Below are positions 63,625 through 64,000 of a stretch of 64,000 bases of DNA, piece by piece (the first letter of the stretch is position 1; each line of letters starts with the position of its first letter). Source of the DNA: Saprospiraceae bacterium (GTDB lineage Bacteria; Bacteroidota; Bacteroidia; Chitinophagales; Saprospiraceae); contig JADJTQ010000003.1 of the NCBI GenBank assembly GCA_016711125.1, positions 1-64,000 on the forward strand. Direction: 5' to 3'. The position numbers were made by a program, and so were the translations under genes. The notes under the pieces are model-generated. The model ran no database searches and had not been told where the DNA came from. It was given only the letters and a program-made list of their open reading frames with translations.

Positions 63625-64000
63625 TGGCCTGAATTTTGCAATAGAGAGGTAGTGCAAGCCCCTGGCCTTATATTCAAATTTCACGAATAAGTCAATTTTT
63701 GATATAGGGTTAATTCTTTAGTATAACCAGTTATCTCCAAGTGATTTACGCATTTGTAAATCATACATATTATTTTTTGCGCTAATTGTTTTTTTTCTCA
63801 CGAGAAATGTTCATATTAGCGCAGGGATTATGATCTTGTTAAGATAAAACCGAGATAACTTATGTTGATTTTGTGCATTACCTCTTTATCCTTCTTATTG
63901 GGAGCAGTGATCATTTCAGGATCGAAGATGGTTTCAGATAGGAGAAGACTTTTTTAAGACAAGACCTTATTTTACCGGGTACACCATATCCACCCGTCAT
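63625..64000. other. Downstream region with two inverted repeats and a possible truncated small ORF
   Basis: tgatttac / gtaaatca (63742-63763) is a perfect 8-bp inverted repeat. tgcgctaat / attagcgca (63778-63823) is a perfect 9-bp repeat with a second stem (tttct / agaaa) inside its loop. After them a 31-residue ORF (63862-63957) starts MLILCITSLSFLLGAVI, like a membrane or signal segment, and stops after a six-T run; a neighbouring frame stays open to the window edge. It may be the first part of a frameshifted membrane protein gene, but this is a guess. Confidence 0.35.

Overview
The window looks like a chromosomal segment of a Bacteroidota bacterium, most likely Saprospiria-like (inference). 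The evidence is two giant type IX secretion (T9SS) type B substrates, a PorP/SprF protein next to them, promoter boxes of the Bacteroidota form TAnnTTTG, and few Shine-Dalgarno sequences. Every gene I accept is on the + strand.

Region 1 (1-39045, 61% of the window) holds two giant cell-surface repeat proteins. The first (2-23262) enters from outside the window and has at least 7,753 residues once one apparent frameshift is bridged. It contains 26 tandem 85-residue units of exactly 255 bp each, four HYR-like modules, one Ig-like module, about 95 units of 51 residues in a four-unit (612 bp) higher-order repeat, and a gliding-motility/T9SS type B C-terminal domain. The second (23386-39045, about 5,219 aa) is complete. 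It has a signal peptide, PKD-like and HYR-like modules, five units of about 92 residues, 21 units of exactly 99 residues in a 1,188-bp higher-order repeat, the same HYR-Ig hinge, about 28 GCDS units and the same C-terminal domain. A PorP/SprF outer-membrane protein gene (39115-40254) follows, so the block reads as an adhesin and secretion locus.

Region 2 (40.5-47.8 kb) is a complete histidine operon, hisG-D-C-B-H-A-F-IE, with overlapping or closely spaced genes. It is preceded by a promoter-like box, a 16-residue leader peptide with five His codons, and a perfect 14-bp terminator-like hairpin that can be rearranged: a classic attenuator.

Region 3 (47.9-53.9 kb) is gltB-gltD, NADPH-type glutamate synthase. 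Region 4 (54.3-59.4 kb) has three separate genes: an alpha/beta-hydrolase + degenerate nucleotide cyclase + AraC fusion regulator, a molybdenum-cofactor-sulfurase-like PLP enzyme, and a Tat-exported enolase-superfamily (ManD/RspA-like) protein.

Region 5 (59.5-63.6 kb) is an aromatic amino-acid operon: prephenate dehydratase, aminotransferase, prephenate dehydrogenase, and DAHP synthase-chorismate mutase. It is preceded by a second attenuator with a leader peptide containing seven consecutive Phe/Tyr codons and a terminator whose T-tract abuts the pheA start codon.

Many genes carry single-base indels (hisG, hisD, hisB, hisH, hisA, hisIE, gltB twice, the AraC fusion, the MoCo-sulfurase-like gene, the enolase twice, giant gene 1). 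In each case the protein resumes with normal family motifs in the next frame, so unpolished sequence is a more likely cause than gene decay. I annotate each as one gene spanning the shift.
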